This document shows positions 11,958 through 25,517 of a DNA stretch of 64,000 nt, one piece after another. Position numbers and translations under genes: made by a program. How positions within the stretch are numbered: the stretch's first letter is position 1; each line of letters begins with the position of its first letter. The stretch is taken from contig JAMYWO010000057.1 in the NCBI GenBank assembly GCA_024220525.1, forward strand, positions 26,991 through 90,990, written 5' to 3'. Source of the stretch: Cochliopodium minus (taxonomy: Eukaryota > Discosea > Himatismenida > Cochliopodiidae). The notes beneath the pieces are model-generated. The model was not told the DNA's origin. It did no database searches and was given only the letters and a program-made list of their open reading frames with translations.

Positions 11958-12443
11958 TTGTTCAAAATTGAAATATTAGATGAGAATGAAAGAAATATCA
12001 AACAAAAATATTTTGTTTTAGAATGGGTTGAAGGAGATAATTTGGGAAATTTTTCTCCTAAAAAATTGATTTCTCAAAATAAATTTGAAAATGGAAAACT
12101 TTTTTGTGAAATGATGATTTATTTGTTTCAACAACAATTTTATTTTTGTTGATTTTGGAAGTTCACATTTTATTGGAGAGAATGGATTTGAAAAAGTAAA
12201 AACAAACACTCCTGATTTTAGCCTTCCTGAACAAAATACAATGTTTTTCGAGTGATTTTTATTCATTGGGAATAACATTTGATGTTGTTTTGAAAATTAT
12301 TGAACAAAACTTTGGAAAATTTAATTTATCAAGTGAAATGATTCAAAGAATGAAAAAGAAAAAAATGAAGAAAGAATTGGAGTTAATGAATGTATTCAAA
12401 TCATAAAATCAAAATACAATGACATTCCTCTTTTAAAAAACAN
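11958..12443 (+). pseudogene. Decayed protein kinase fragment (ROCO-kinase-like)
   Basis: A kinase domain can be read in pieces over several frames. The hinge is 'YFVLEWVEGDNL'. After a frame change come the DFG segment 'FVDFGSSHF' and the 'PDFSLPEQN' APE-like region; then, in a third frame, 'SSDFYSLGIT' and later 'ERIGVNECIQIIKS'. The catalytic loop (HRD) is absent, and no N-lobe lysine or glycine loop is seen upstream. The stretch before the hinge ('ILDENERNIKQ') resembles the matching part of the ROCO kinase at 17781-24201 ('ILDDSIRNIQQ'), so it is probably a dead paralog. It runs into the ambiguous base at 12443. Confidence 0.65.
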
Positions 12444-12632
12444 ATTTTTTATTTTTTATTTTTTATTTTTTATTTTTTATTTTTTATTTTTTATTTTTTA
12501 TTTTTTATTATTTATTATTTTTTTAATTTTTTATTTATTTTTATATTTTATTTCTTTTATTTCATTCTTATTTTAATTCACTATTTTATTCAAAAATAAT
12601 ATTTTATTTTTATTTAAATTTTTTTTTATTTT
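12444..12632. repeat. Low-complexity (T)nA tract after single N
   Basis: Starts right after the undetermined base at 12443 with about ten near-perfect TTTTTTA units, then irregular T/A. This is simple-sequence DNA, likely the reason for the uncertain base. Confidence 0.8.
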
Positions 12633-13811
12633 TTAAATTCGTTTTTTTACCATGTCACAAACACCCGTTTTAGAATCAGGCAAAGTATGAAAATGTAAAC
12701 GAGCATGATTGGCACTTTCCAATAAAAGAAGAAAGTCAACACTTTTACCGGAAATGGGGAAATTGACATTAATCATTTTTTCCTTGTACATTTCTTCCAA
12801 AACTTTTTTTCCATAACAACTCGTTATTTGCTTGGCTGTTGCATGAAAAGGATCAAAGTATAATTCTGTACACGAATCTTTTATTTAAATGAAAACTTTA
12901 ATATGTTGAGATAAACACTGTAAGTGAGTATAATATTGTTTTCTTATGAAAAATATGGGATTCAATTTAGAATCTTTGATGGATTTAGAATATTATAATC
13001 TTTGATGAATGTCAAAATTTGCACCATAAAATTTGGATATACTAGTATTGATCCAATTATCTTGATCATTTGTATATTTTGATTTATATTGATCCTATTA
13101 TCGATCATTTTTACTGCAAAATTTTCTTTACCATCCCATACTGTCACCCACAATGATTTATTTGAACATTCTTTTTCGAAATAATTCCATGGATTCTTTC
13201 TTCCTACATAGACATCACTATCACTAAGCATTATATGTCTTTGAAGTGCCAATTAAAATTAAATAATAAAATTTAAAAGATTGTTACTGATATGTGTGAT
13301 ACAATTCAAATTGTTTGACAAATTGTTCAACCACAAATAATCTTTCATCATGTAATGTGACATACTGAATCATTTTGGCATCAAATTGTACTTGCAAAGA
13401 ATTTTCCCAACCCTCACAAATAGAAATGGGGGAATCAGAAGTGTGGATGGTAATCAAGCCTTCATTAAAGTTTTTGGAAGATCTACATAAAGGTTCTGCA
13501 AATTTATTCAATTGATCATCTTTCAAGTTTTTATCAGACCAATGATCCACTTGATTAGTGATTAATACTTGAAAGATTATATTCTTTGTTTTTGGAAACG
13601 TTCCATTATTGAGGAATTTAAATTTATAATTTGCCATTTCTATCCAGGCAGCATTTTTGGGAAAATTTGCTTGAGGATTAAATGTTGTTTTTGATTTAGG
13701 TGTTTGAAGGGTGATAAGATTGAAATTCGAATCTGGTATTTTTGTGTAGAGTGAATACATAAAGAAAAAAAAGATGATAAAACCGATATATACAATGTAC
13801 TTTATCTTCAT
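12633..13811 (-). CDS. Putative type II membrane glycosyltransferase-like protein
   Basis: Exon 1 (from ATG 13811, or 13832) has a cytosolic Lys-rich start and one TM helix ('YIVYIGFIIFFFFMYSL'), giving a type II membrane layout. It continues to 'DERLFVVEQFVKQFELYHTY'. The next exon opens with 'IMLSDSDVYVGRKNPWNYF', which fits the pattern of GT-A-type glycosyltransferases (an acidic DxD-like centre followed by an NP-F motif). A last coding block (12874-12633) has 'FDPFHATAKQ' and ends 'MVKKRI'. The junction between the second and third blocks could not be placed without a stop, so that exon boundary is unresolved or the gene is damaged. A paralog lies at 54023-56577. Confidence 0.5.
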
Positions 13812-13860
13812 TTTTTTTTTTTTTAAAATCATTTTTTTTTTTTTAAAAAATCATTTAATT

Positions 13861-15784
13861 TTATAAATCATAATAATTGATAGATATCAAATTGATAATT
13901 ATCAACTGAATGGGTTTGGGAAGTTTCAAATTTTTGTGAAAATTACAACAAAACAAAAAAATGTTGACTTTATCACGGAAAGACTTGGGGTAAATGAGGT
14001 GGTTTTCTTTGTCCCACAATGTTTGTTTTTCTTCATACAAATTTGTAAGCTTTGTGATGACATCTATGCCATGTTGTTTTGCCAACCCAGTGATCGTTTC
14101 ACCCTAAACAAAAAAATATAAAAATTAAAAATTAAAAATTAAAAATTAAAAATTAAATAAAAAAAAATTTTAAAAAAGAAAAATTTACTTGTAAATTAAC
14201 TAATTTGTAATTATAATGAAAAGAAATGAGGATGACAACTAGTTTTAAGTAATTATCATAAGAAGAAAACTTTTCTTGAATCAATAAATGAAGAACAGTC
14301 CTCTTTGAATAATCAACGATGTTGGGGTTAAATCCATAGTCAAGAATTTTCAGAATAAATTTGAAATTAGAAGACTGTACAGAGTCGTAAAACATCTCAA
14401 AATTGTTCATGAAAATTGTCTTATTTGCTCCTAAAGTAAAAAAATTATAAATAAACTTTCTATCATTTTTTTATTTTATTTTTATTTTTTATTTTTATTT
14501 TATTTTATTTTTTATTTTTTATTTTTATTTATTTTATTTTTTATTTTTTATTTTTATTTTTTTTTATTTACCATTCTCAATTAAAAGCTTGATTATAGAG
14601 AAATTTTTGGCTTTACAAGAAACATCTAAAGAAGTATCCTTCTCAGATTGTGAAAGCTCTTTCTCCAAAAAAAATTTGACAATTCTTTTTTTCGCTGATT
14701 TATTCTCACATATCTTTGGTAATAAAATAAAATAAAAAATAAAAAAATATAAAAATAAATATATAAAAATAAAAAATAAAAAATTTGAAATAAAATATAA
14801 AAAATAAAAAATTAAATAAAAAATAAAATCATAATTTACAATAGGTAAAATGGGTTTGAGAGAAATATCATTATTGGGGGTTATCAATTTCAAAGTCCTT
14901 AATGAGAGGTTTTTGTTGAGAGCATAAATATGTATGGGAAACCAACTTTTGTTGTTGGGAACATTTGGGAAAACTAAAAAAATTGAAATTAAAAAAAATA
15001 AAATATTAAAAAATAAAATAATAAATGGGGTTTTAACTTTTAGCTTCTAATAAAATTTTGACTAAGGAATGAGTCATGTTGGGGTTGAGAAAAGCACTAT
15101 GCAAACAAATTTCAGAGTTATCATTTTTGGAGTTGATGTTGGCTCCATTGTTTAAAAGCAAATTTAGGATTTTGGAATTAATTCTTTCGTTTTTACAGGC
15201 GAAATGAAGGATTCCGTTGGAAAAATAATCAATACTTTTCACATCTGCTTTTTCTTTTATCAATAATTCTATTATTTCCAATTTTAAATCTTTATTTTTA
15301 AGTGCAAACATTATGGGTGTAGATTTCAACTAAATTTTTATAAAAGGATAATATAGTTAAATAGAAGGATATATGAATCATTTAATGTTATACCTTTGAT
15401 GGGAAATTTATATTTGATCCATTCTTTAATAGATATTCGATTGATTCCACTGTAGAATTTGAATTCAAACACTCTAAGTGCAATGGTATGATATGATCGA
15501 TTGAATGAATATTCAAATCAGCTTGATTAACATTGTACAATAAAATAATCCTATTCATATGAATATGAAAAACCAAAAATATTACCTTTATTTTCAATCA
15601 AATATTTTGCACATTCTGAATCACCCTGATTATTTTGGACGAGCTTATAAATTGCAGTTTGTGAGTTTTTATCAGCATAATTAATATTTGCTTTATTCTC
15701 AATGAGATTCTTAATTAAGGATAGATCCGAGTTCAATTTGGAACATTCTTTTAAAAGATCCAAATCAAATTCATTTGAAATCAT
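13861..15784 (-). CDS. Ankyrin repeat protein
   Basis: At least seven exons on the minus strand, from ATG 15784 to the stop at 13861, joined by A/T-rich GT..AG introns with consistent phases. The first half shows clear ankyrin repeats ('LIENKANINYADKNSQTAI', 'LLKNGSNINF', 'LLLNNGANINSKNDNSE'). Later exons are more divergent but keep the ankyrin pattern ('ILDYGFNPNIVDYSKRT'). The last exon has a helical tail rich in Lys, Leu and Ile. No other domain is visible. One intron in the 14700-14830 area is pure T/A repeat. It probably acts as a protein-binding scaffold; no specific partner can be inferred. Confidence 0.65.
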
Positions 15785-15809
15785 ATTCTTTTTTTTTTTT
15801 AATTTTAAA

Positions 15810-17717
15810 TTAATTCAAATTTTTAATTTTGAAATCTTTGCTTTCCTTTATCCTTCTGAATCTTTGCATCAAAACATAAATCAAATACAAATCAATGACG
15901 ACCATAACAACGAGAAAGGAAATAACAGAAAAAAAAATGACGATGATGAATTGTCGAGAATAACCATTATTCACTGAAAAACTGTTCTGAGAAAAGTTGT
16001 CAAAATTTTTTTCAATTAAAAAATAGTTTGAACTTTTAAGGGTGCACGCTTTGGATGTACATTTGGATGTGTATCCTGACGTGTCGTATTTTGTGACGGA
16101 AACATTGAATGAAACATAGTATGATCCGAATCCAAACATATTTTTAAAGTAAACAAATTGTGTCTTGTTGAATGTTAGTGATATCTAAAAAAATAAAAAA
16201 GAAATATTAAAAAAAATTTTATTTTTAATTAATAATATCAGGCAAAATTTATTATATGAAAAAAAAGAAAAGAAAAATAATACAGGAGTTTGAAGTTGGT
16301 CACACTGGTAAGATTGTTGAAATTGTCGATAAATTTTGGAAAGGTTTCTGAAAGAAAGATAATCACAATCACACACAAAAAAATTGAAAGGAACATCAGA
16401 GTCAACGTAGAGAGAGGAAGAGGGATGAAACACCATGGTGAGATTTTCCGTATTTGCTTTGTCTGTTATTTTGAAAAATATGTTTTCCCTGCTATTAATT
16501 ACTGGTTTTTTATCAAAAGAGTATGAAACAAAATCTAAATTATTAAAAAAAAAAAATTTTTTTTAATAAGAAATCAATTTAGAAAATAAAAGTAAAAATA
16601 AATTTAAAAAATGAAATTAATATTTTACAAAAAAAAAAAAAAAAAGTAACCATCCGAAGAATCACTAATGAAACTATAAGATTTGAAACGATCTCTCTCT
16701 AACAAAAATTGCCCGCCATATAAATAACCATCAGCAGAATCATTGACGTTGACAACGAAATAGACTAAAACCAAAATGACAAGAATGAAAGCAAATAAAA
16801 GAACAAAAAACCACAAAAAAGCGAAAAGTTTTTTAGTTTCTTCAGAAGTGCACTCTGTTTTTGGCTGTTCTTTTACAAGCAATACTGAAAAATGAATAAC
16901 AAAATTTAAAATTTAAATAAAAAATAAATAAGCATTTAAATAAATTCTATATTAAGGGATGAGAATTTAAATGGTAAATTTTAACCTGTGTTTGTGTCTG
17001 TTACTCCTTCTCCCAATAAATAAGATGAATCTTCAGTGTGGAATTTTACTATTATTATGGTTCCTAAAAAAACGTTGAATTAAAAAAAAAAAGGTTTAAT
17101 TTAAATTATTATATATTGATATATAGAATGAAAATAAGAGGTGGATCACCCAAAATAAATAAAAGAAAATTCATGATCAATCCGCATAAAATGAACAACA
17201 ATTTATCAAGCCAGATCATCACAGAGTATGATTTAATGATGATAATAATAGATAGAATGATCACATAACACGATACAGTTGTATAGATAGTGGTAAAGAT
17301 GTTGAAAAAGATTCTGAATCTTTTATTGTCAGTGAATTTGAATCTGTGTGTCACATAATTCATCGTTATTGAAAAAAACATTGTTATCAAGAGGAATGCA
17401 AGATAGAGTATACTTTTATCCGAACCCATTATTTTGGTTAAATCCTGTTATATAAAGATATCAAGAAAATATGAAGAACAAAGTAATTTTACAGTCATTA
17501 TGATACCAAAGTAGAGGATATTCTGATTCAATACACTAACCACCATATGTATTTTCGATAATCTTTTTTGATTGAATGTTGATTCCTCGTCTTTGAAAAT
17601 AGAATGATTTTTGAAGGAATTGACAAGTGTCAATGTGACCGAAAACAATCCATAGATGATAACAGGAATGGAATAGGATACTATTTTAACAAATATATCC
17701 CCTGAAGTGGTGCCCAT
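15810..17717 (-). CDS. Multi-pass membrane protein with extracellular Cys domain
   Basis: About seven exons, from ATG 17717 to the stop at 15810, all joined in phase. The N-terminal half has about five TM helices ('FVKIVSYSIPVIIYGLF', 'ILYLAFLLITMFFSITM', two more near 17280-17160, and one near 16800 'FAFLWFFVLLFAFILVIL'). A region of roughly 200 residues with paired cysteines follows ('FVCDCDYL', 'CTSKACTLKSS'), then a single TM helix ('FIIVIFFSVISFLVVMVV') and a short basic cytosolic tail. The family is not recognised. The layout is receptor- or transporter-like. Confidence 0.5.
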
Positions 17718-17780
17718 AAAATTTAAAGTATTTAAGTCCTATGTTGCAATTTTTTTTTATTTTTTTTATTTATAGATAAA

Positions 17781-20700
17781 TTAAAAATAGTTTTTCAATT
17801 CCTCAAAGTGATTTAGTTTTTGTTGGAGAGATAAAATTTCTTCTTCCTTTTCTTTAAGCAATTTTTTGGTGTATTCTAATTCTTGATCTTTTTCTTCAAT
17901 GATTCTATCTTTTTGTTCGATAATCCTTGTTTGTTGTTGAATCAACAAATTCTTTTCTTCTATCACCAAGTCTTTTTGTTTTAAATCTTCTATAAACTCT
18001 TCATTTCCCATTTCCTTTCTATTATCTTCTTCCAACTCCTTCTCCAAGACATTCTTTAGTTCGTTTTTCTGTTGAGGGAAAACAAAAAAATTGTTTTTTT
18101 CTTTTTTTTCTTTGCAAGTTTTCAAATAAATGAAAATGTCAAAGAAATAGTTTTTATCTTGGCAATAATCGAGAATGCTGTCCGTTATATCATCTACAGA
18201 GTATCTGTCATTGTAATTATCTACGTTAATTACATACTTCTCGAGTAAAAACCTGAGAAAATCAGAGTATCGGATGGGATAAACAGAAAGAAGAGTTTTA
18301 GAAAGAGAATAAATATCGCTTTTTTCTGTTAAAATTGATTCTTGTTCTTTGGGTTTGTATTTGTCAAGTCCAACCTTTCAAAAAAAAATAAAGTTTTAAA
18401 TAAGAAAAAAAAAATGGTTTTTTAAAAATAAAAAATTAAACATGAATCAACTCCAGTTCTTTCTCATCTACTATTGCAGACACTCCAAAATCAATGAAGC
18501 AAAAATAAATAGAATCATCGAGATAATAATACATTATGTTCTTGGGATTGATGTCTCTGTGGATTATTTTGTGATGATGCAACAACTTGAGCTGATTGAA
18601 AAGAATGAGGGCCATTCTAAGAAATTCAGATTCATTTTTGACTTGATAATGAATGTTAGTCAAAGCATTCCCACTGATCCACTGCAAGACAATGTACCTA
18701 ACAAAAAAATCAAAATAAATCTCAATAAAAAAAAAAAAAAAAAATTTATAAAGTAACCTTTGTTGGATATTCCTTATTGAATCATCTAAAATGCAAATGA
18801 GCCTTGAAGTACTCAATTCATGTATCTCATCAATTTTTTTCAGTAAAAAAATCTCATTTTTCCAAGCTTTAATATTCTCCTCCTTTTCGCTAATTCTTTC
18901 TTTGATTGCGACTTCTATTTTGGTCTTTTGATGCATGCCCAATGAAACGATTCCTTGGCCACCTTTTGAGATCTGTTTTTTCCAAACAAAGTTATTTTTG
19001 ATCAAAAACTTTTCACTCAAACAAATTTGGCAACTTTTTGTTTTTTCGTTGAATTCAAAGAAATTTCCACAATTTATCTTTAAAAATAAAATAAAAGAAT
19101 AAAAATGAAAAATAAATAATAAACAAAATATAACAAAAAATAAAATTAAAAGAAATAAAAAATAAAAGAATAAAACATAAATAAATAAAAAATATGGAAA
19201 TAAAAATAAAAATGAGAAAAATGATTAAAAAATAAATAATAAACAAATATAAAACAAAAAATAAAATTAAGAAGAATATTTTTACACATTTTGAGATTTC
19301 GCTATCGATAGTTTCACTTTGATTGTCATCTTCTTCTATACTAACAAAAGTACGTTCAACAGTGTAAGAGATAGGCATTTTAATTTTAATCCACTCTGAC
19401 AAAAACTCACGAAGAGACTCATCGATTTTGTTGAAAACTAAAGTACACTCATCTATGTTGTTTGTCCTCACAAAAAGATCTATTCTCACTTTGTTTTGTG
19501 ACTCATGATGCGTGTTCATTTCTATTATAGTGGACTGTTTGTCTTGTTCGAATCTCTTGAAATTTGTGTGCAAACTTTTTAAATTAAAAAAATAAAAATA
19601 AAAAAATAAAAAATAAAAATAAAAAATTTGAAATAAAAAATAAAAATAAAAAATTTGAAATAAAAATTTTGAAATTAAAAAATAAAAAATAAAAAATAAA
19701 AAACTACTTGAAGATGAATCCATCGGACCAATAGATCTCGTCAATCATTTCAGACACGAAATTGTTTCTTATTTTTAAAATGATTCTTTTCCAGATGGAA
19801 GAAGGTTTGAATGGCAAAAAATACTTTAACACCCATTGATGCTTTCTCTTTATGTCCTCGTATTTAGTTTCTTTGTCGTTGGAAAGGTGGATGTTCTGTG
19901 GTTTGTTTTTGGGAAAAAGCAAAGGTACCTGGTAAAAATTAAAATAAAAAAAGGATATAAAAATAAAAATAAAAATAAAATCAAAAAAGTTATAATAAAA
20001 ATAAAAAATTTAAAAATTAAAATTTATTAAAATTTTGTTATAATTTATAAAAATAAAATAATATTAATGAACTAAAATTTTTCCAAAACAAAATTTGTTA
20101 TATTTGATTTACCACATAATTATTTGTCTTAAAGTTTTTGGAATCAATCTCGATGATCTGCAAAATGATGTCAAAACGCACCAAAATGTTGTAAAGAAAC
20201 TCAGTGTTGTCAGAAATGCTGATCAGCAAATTGTACTTGACATCCTCATCCAAATTATGGACGAGTTGAGTGATATCTTTATTAAATTTATTTAAAACAT
20301 TTTCATTGTTTTCTAATTTTAAATTGAAAACAATTTCCTCAAAATCACAAAATAATTTCTCAAAACTGATTTTCTCTATCCTGCTCTTTTTTGTTTCAAT
20401 GGGGTCGTTCCATATCTCTTCTATACTTAGATCTGAGTTGTTTTTGATGTATTTCAGCTTTGCTTCAATCAGCTTTTGACTCTTCTTTTTAAATAGGCCA
20501 AACGTGTATCCTTTTTTCCAAGAAAAATGAGATTAAAAAATAAAAAATTGATTTAAAAATAAACATTTTAATAAATAATAATTGAAAACAAAATTTTAAT
20601 AAGATTAAAAAATAAAATGAAACAAAAAATAAAATATAAAATATAAAAATTGAGTAAATTAAGAACTTAAAAAAAAATTACCAACTTTTTGTTCAATGAA

Positions 20701-23700
20701 ATGATAGTAGATCTCTTCAATAATTTTGGAAATTCTCATTCTTCCAAAATTCAAAATGGATTTGAAAACGTTGTTGAACCACTTGGGATCACATACAATG
20801 GTTTTCTTGAGAATGTCGTTGTTGTTGAAATAAATGATCATTCCTAATTGATGCAGTTCGCACAATATCCTCTCCAGTTTTTTCACATCCAACACTTCTT
20901 CTTTCTCTATCAAAAAATGAATAAATTAAACTTTATAGGCCGAAAAAAAGAAGAAAAAAATCAAAAAAACATTCACATTTTCATAAAAAAAAATTTTGGA
21001 AAAAAAAAAGTAAAGAAATTAAAAAAACACTTTAAAAGTAATAATAATGAAATATAAAGTAAAACAATTAGGAAATAAAATCAGAAAAAAAAAAATCTAA
21101 AAAAAATAAAAAAAGATAAAAAATAAAATTAAAAAAAAAAAAAATTAATAATACCCCTATCAAAAACTTTATCTATGCTTATTTGTTGCAACAAAGTATC
21201 GACTTCAAGAAAAGGATCTTTCTCTTTGTTTATTAACAAAAAATGTTTGATTTTATCATAAACGATTTTGTGCTCAAAAGTCAAAGTGACACTACTCTCC
21301 ACGTTTCTGAAATCACTCTTAAGAATGGTCATTAACTTTTTAATTCCGCTAGATTCTATGTCCACTTTTCTGTTCTCTAAAAGAAGAAAGATCAGCTCCT
21401 CCTTTTTTTCTATGTTGTGAATCCTCATGCTGATTCTGTTTTGCTCAATCAAATTTCTTATATCTACAAAAAAAAAAGTTAAAAAAAAAATTAATTTCAG
21501 CAAAAATTGAAATAAATTAAAAAAATAAAATTAACAAAAAATGTGATCAAAAAATTTTGTAAGTATAAATTAAAATGGACAAAATAAATATTAAAAAAAT
21601 TAAAAATAATTAAAAAAAATAATCAAAAAAAGGTTACTTTTATCAATTTGTAACAAAGTGTTTTTAAGATCAACCATGGGAATGAGATCAAGTTTGGTTC
21701 CAATCAAAACTAAATTACATTTTTTCCCCACATTACTCTCCAAGAAATGCAGCCAGTAAAGAATTTTGTTTTCCGTCAATAATTTATCCATAGGAAGAGA
21801 CAAGTCAAACAAAAGCATGTACACACATCCCACAGAAAAAAAGAATGAGTGAGAAAAATGATATTCCTCATGTCCTTTTCAGTTTCAAAATATTAAAAAT
21901 AAAAAAATAAAAAATAAAAAATAAAAAATAAAAAATAAAAAATAAATAATAAATAATAGAAAATAAAAAATAAAATAATCTTTTTACCTGCAAAATCCCA
22001 TAAACTGAGAAAAAAGAAAGAATGAAAAGGAAAAAAAAGTAATGTTATTTGAATTACCTGAAAAAAATACCTTCTTTCTCATCTTCCCATCTTTCAATGT
22101 CGACCTATTATTTGAAACAAAAAAGAATAAAAATAAAATATTTTTAAATAAAATAAATAATAAATAATTAAAAATTTAAATTAAATTTAAATTAAATCTT
22201 TACACCGTGAGTCATTTCATCTTCTGTTTTGTTTTTTTGGACATCTTTAGTGGCGTGCTTGTTTAATAACTCACTCGAACATCCCATCAATCTTTTTTTG
22301 AGAGATGTCTTTCCCACGTCCTTTGATCCAATAATCATCAATCTTACCCCACTGAACACTTTTTCTTTATCATCATCTTCCAAAATTATAAAAAAAAAAT
22401 TAATAAAAAATTATAAAAGAATGACAACAAAAAAAATAAATAAAATAAAAATAAAAAATAAAAATAAAAAATAAACAAAGAAAGAATGAACGTTAAATAA
22501 AAAATTCTACCCACACCGAACTGAACAAAATATTTCAAACCTTTTTCTTCTAAAACACCTCTACCAGTAGGCTTCCCTTTGTTCAAGGTGCCAGAAAAAA
22601 TCTGAACAAAATCCTCGTTATTTTTGCTGTTCAAAAGAAAGTCTCCATTCTCCGTTTTGTCAAAGGTGAGGTTGTTTCTCGTGTTTTCGTGAAGTTTTTC
22701 GAACTTTTCCAGTAGCATTTGGATTTGAGATTCTCCTTCTTTAAAATATTTTTTGAGGAAATAATAAAAGTGAGGGAAATTGTCCGCTCCTTTGTTTAAA
22801 ACTTCCGTCAACTGAATTTTGTCATTCAAAAAAATGGATTCAATCATTAACTTGTTTACTAGTTTTTCGTTTCCACAAAAAATGATATCTATGTTTCTGT
22901 CGTTGAACTTGTTAATTTTGAGGGGAATTTTCTCGATCGTATTTTCAGAGGAGATAAGCTGTCCAAAATGGTTGGACCCAAAAACTACCAGTGATCTATC
23001 TTTCTTCAATATCACAGTATGGTTTGAACCTAAAATAAAAATTAAATAAAAAAAGGGGATTAATAAATTATAATCAAAAAATTTCATTTATCAATAAATT
23101 CTTTGATACCAGTGTAAATATTCAAAATATAGGAATTGGTTTCTTGTAACAAGCAAATGGGTATTGGAATCATTTGAATATCTCCCACTCCCAGCTGTCC
23201 AAATTTATTTGATCCAAAAGCAAACAAACTTCCATCTTTCTGCAAAGCAAGAGAATGATTTTCACCACAATGTATCGATTTGATCTTTATCAATTCTTTA
23301 ATTTTAATGGGAGTATATACATCTTCCAAATTTCCAAATCCCAATTGTCCATATTTGTTAGATCCAAAACTGTGAACAGAACCATCGTATTTCAAAATTA
23401 AATTGTGGTATCCTCCACATTCCACTGATTCTATCATTTCATCTTTTAACAATAAAAAAGGCAATAAAACATCCCCATCGTTATTTGCATTGTTCGTGGA
23501 AAAAGAAAGATTATTATTGAGAGAATTATTGTTTGAAATTAACTCGTTTTTTCCTATTCCCATCCCAACTTGTCCAAATTGATTTGATCCAAAAGCAAAC
23601 AAACTTCCATCTTTCTTTAAGATCATAGAATGAAAGGAACCAGCATGAATGGAACTCACTCCGTCACTTTCTGATTTGTAATTTTCTTTTGATATCTTCT

Positions 23701-24201
23701 TAAAACTGAGAAGATTGGTGGTATTTCCTTGGCCCAATTGACCATGATCGTTTTTTCCAGTACTCCATACTTGTCCATCAACTGATTGTTAAAAATGGAT
23801 TGAAAAAATATAAATTATAATTTGGAAGCGAACCATCCAAGATCAAGCTGTGATATTTTCCACAACAAACAGATTTGATAGAATTTGTGCTTGAAAATAT
23901 TAATAATCTGCTCTTATTTATCGTTTCTAATTTATTTGCCCCTATTTGTCCAAATTCATTACTCCCACAAACTATAATCCTTCCACACTCTTTGAATATA
24001 AATATTAATAATTAAGGATTTAATTTCCTTTTGATTACTTGTTAGCAAAATTGTGTGATTCTCTCCTGAATGGCAATTCAAAATTGTCGCATTGAATTGA
24101 TCCAATGATACATTCAATTCAGATGATGTATTCTTACCAAAACATAAGATTTCTTGTTTGTCTTTTTCTTTGTAATCGACCAATATCGTATGATCTCCCA
24201 T
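17781..24201 (-). CDS. ROCO protein: RCC1 repeats, Roc GTPase, COR, protein kinase, coiled coil
   Basis: A multi-exon gene of about 1,600 residues. The N-terminus has RCC1/beta-propeller repeats ('SLFAFGSNQFGQVG', 'SVHSFGSNKYGQLG', 'SLVVFGSNHFGQL'). The Roc GTPase has P-loop 'GSKDVGKTS', 'DFAG' followed in the next exon by 'HEEY', and 'GTKLDL'. The Q normally after DxxG is His. The COR region includes 'VCDPKWFNNVF'. The kinase has 'KGGQGIV', the VAIK lysine, 'HRDINPKN', 'DFGVSA' and 'KSDIYSL', so the catalytic residues look complete. A C-terminal coiled coil of about 100 residues ends the protein. ROCO proteins such as LRRK2 are dimeric GTPase-kinases; the RCC1 head here stands where LRRK2 has LRRs. 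Confidence 0.8.
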
Positions 24202-24375
24202 ATTTTTTTAATATTTAAAAATAAATATAAAGAAAAAAAAAATGAAAGAAATCATTCGAATTTTCAAAACAATCACATTTGTTTTTGATTTGCGATGTTC
24301 AAAAGTTAATTATATTACTTTTCATTTTCTTTTGATTCAAATAAAATTAAAAAAAAATCGAAATTTAGAATATTA

Positions 24376-25356
24376 ATGGATAAAAAACAACTCAGGGTCG
24401 TATTTTTGGGACCTCCTGTAGTATTTTCTTCTTAATGACATCAAATAATTAATATTATTTCAAAGGGATCTGGAAAAGGAACTCAATCACAAAAGATAAA
24501 GGATAAATATCCTATCTGCCATCTTTCATCTGGGTAACATAATCAATTGATTTGTGAGAATTATCATAAACTCTAATTTCAATTTAAACTCAATAGTGAC
24601 ATGTTGAGAGCAGCAGTTAAAGCTGGCACAGAACTTGGAATCAAAGCTCATCAATTCATGAGTGTAAAAAGTTTTGAAAAAAATTTCTTTGACAATTAAC
24701 AAGTTGATTCATATATTATAGACTGGTCAACTTGTTCCTAATGAATTGATGGTTGATTTAATCGAAGAGGCAATAAATAGGCCAGAATGTTCAAGTAAAA
24801 AAATTTGGTTGTTATTGTTTGAATAAATTTAAAAAAAAAAGATGGATTCATTTTGGATGGATACCCCAGAACGATAGAACATGCTGAATCTGTATATATT
24901 TTTTTGAAATTATCTATTTTAAATTTTCATTTTGATTTTAGCTCGAGGAAATGCTCAAAAAGAAGAATCAAGAATTGAATGGGGCTATTGAGTTTAATGT
25001 ATCTGATGAAATTGTATTACATAGATTGCTTGGAAGATTATTGCATCAACCGAGCGGAAGAACCTATCACGAAGTATTTCAACCTCCAAAAGTGTCAATG
25101 AAAGATGATATTACTGGTGAACCACTTATTAGAAGAGATGATGATCAAAAAGATACCATTGTGAAAAGGTAATCCACCAATATCTTGAAAAAAAATTTTT
25201 TGTAAAATTACCTATTTTTAAAGATTGAAGATTTATCACGATCAAACTACACCCTTGCTTAAATATTATAAGAATAGAGGAATTTTGGTCACAATAGATG
25301 CATCCAAATCTGCCAATGAATGTTTTGAACAAATCAGAACCGCATTATTTAAATAA
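24376..25356 (+). CDS. Adenylate kinase (long form)
   Basis: Reversibly transfers phosphate between ATP and AMP. Exons start at 24376 ('MDKKQLRVVFLGPP', then intron, then 'GSGKGTQS'), so the P-loop is split by an intron. Further motifs are the AMP-binding 'HLSSGDMLRAAV', 'GQLVPNELM', 'GFILDGYPRT', a full LID domain ('GRLLHQPSGRTYHEVFQPPK') and 'ITGEPLIRRDDD'. The length fits long-LID AK2-type enzymes. No targeting peptide is evident, so it is probably cytosolic. Several introns are about 60 nt. It is divergent from the ROCO gene with about 170 bp between starts. Ends at TAA 25354-25356. Confidence 0.88.
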
Positions 25357-25517
25357 ACAAAATTATTTCAAAAGGCAATTATTCCAAAGTTAAAAATATT
25401 GATTCATACAATCAAACTTGAATTATAGCAACTCAAAATACAATCTTTTTTGATAAATAAAATCCTTCACGGCTTTTAAAAAAAAAAAAAAAAATTGAAG
25501 ATAAAACTGAAAATAAA

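Noticed and set aside
14460-14575. Possible satellite or structured repeat
   Set aside because: Simple TTTTTA-type low-complexity DNA, as in many introns here.
18442-18756. Plus-strand open frame of about 100 codons
   Set aside because: Exactly antisense to the ROCO kinase catalytic core, which has clear HRD and DFG motifs.
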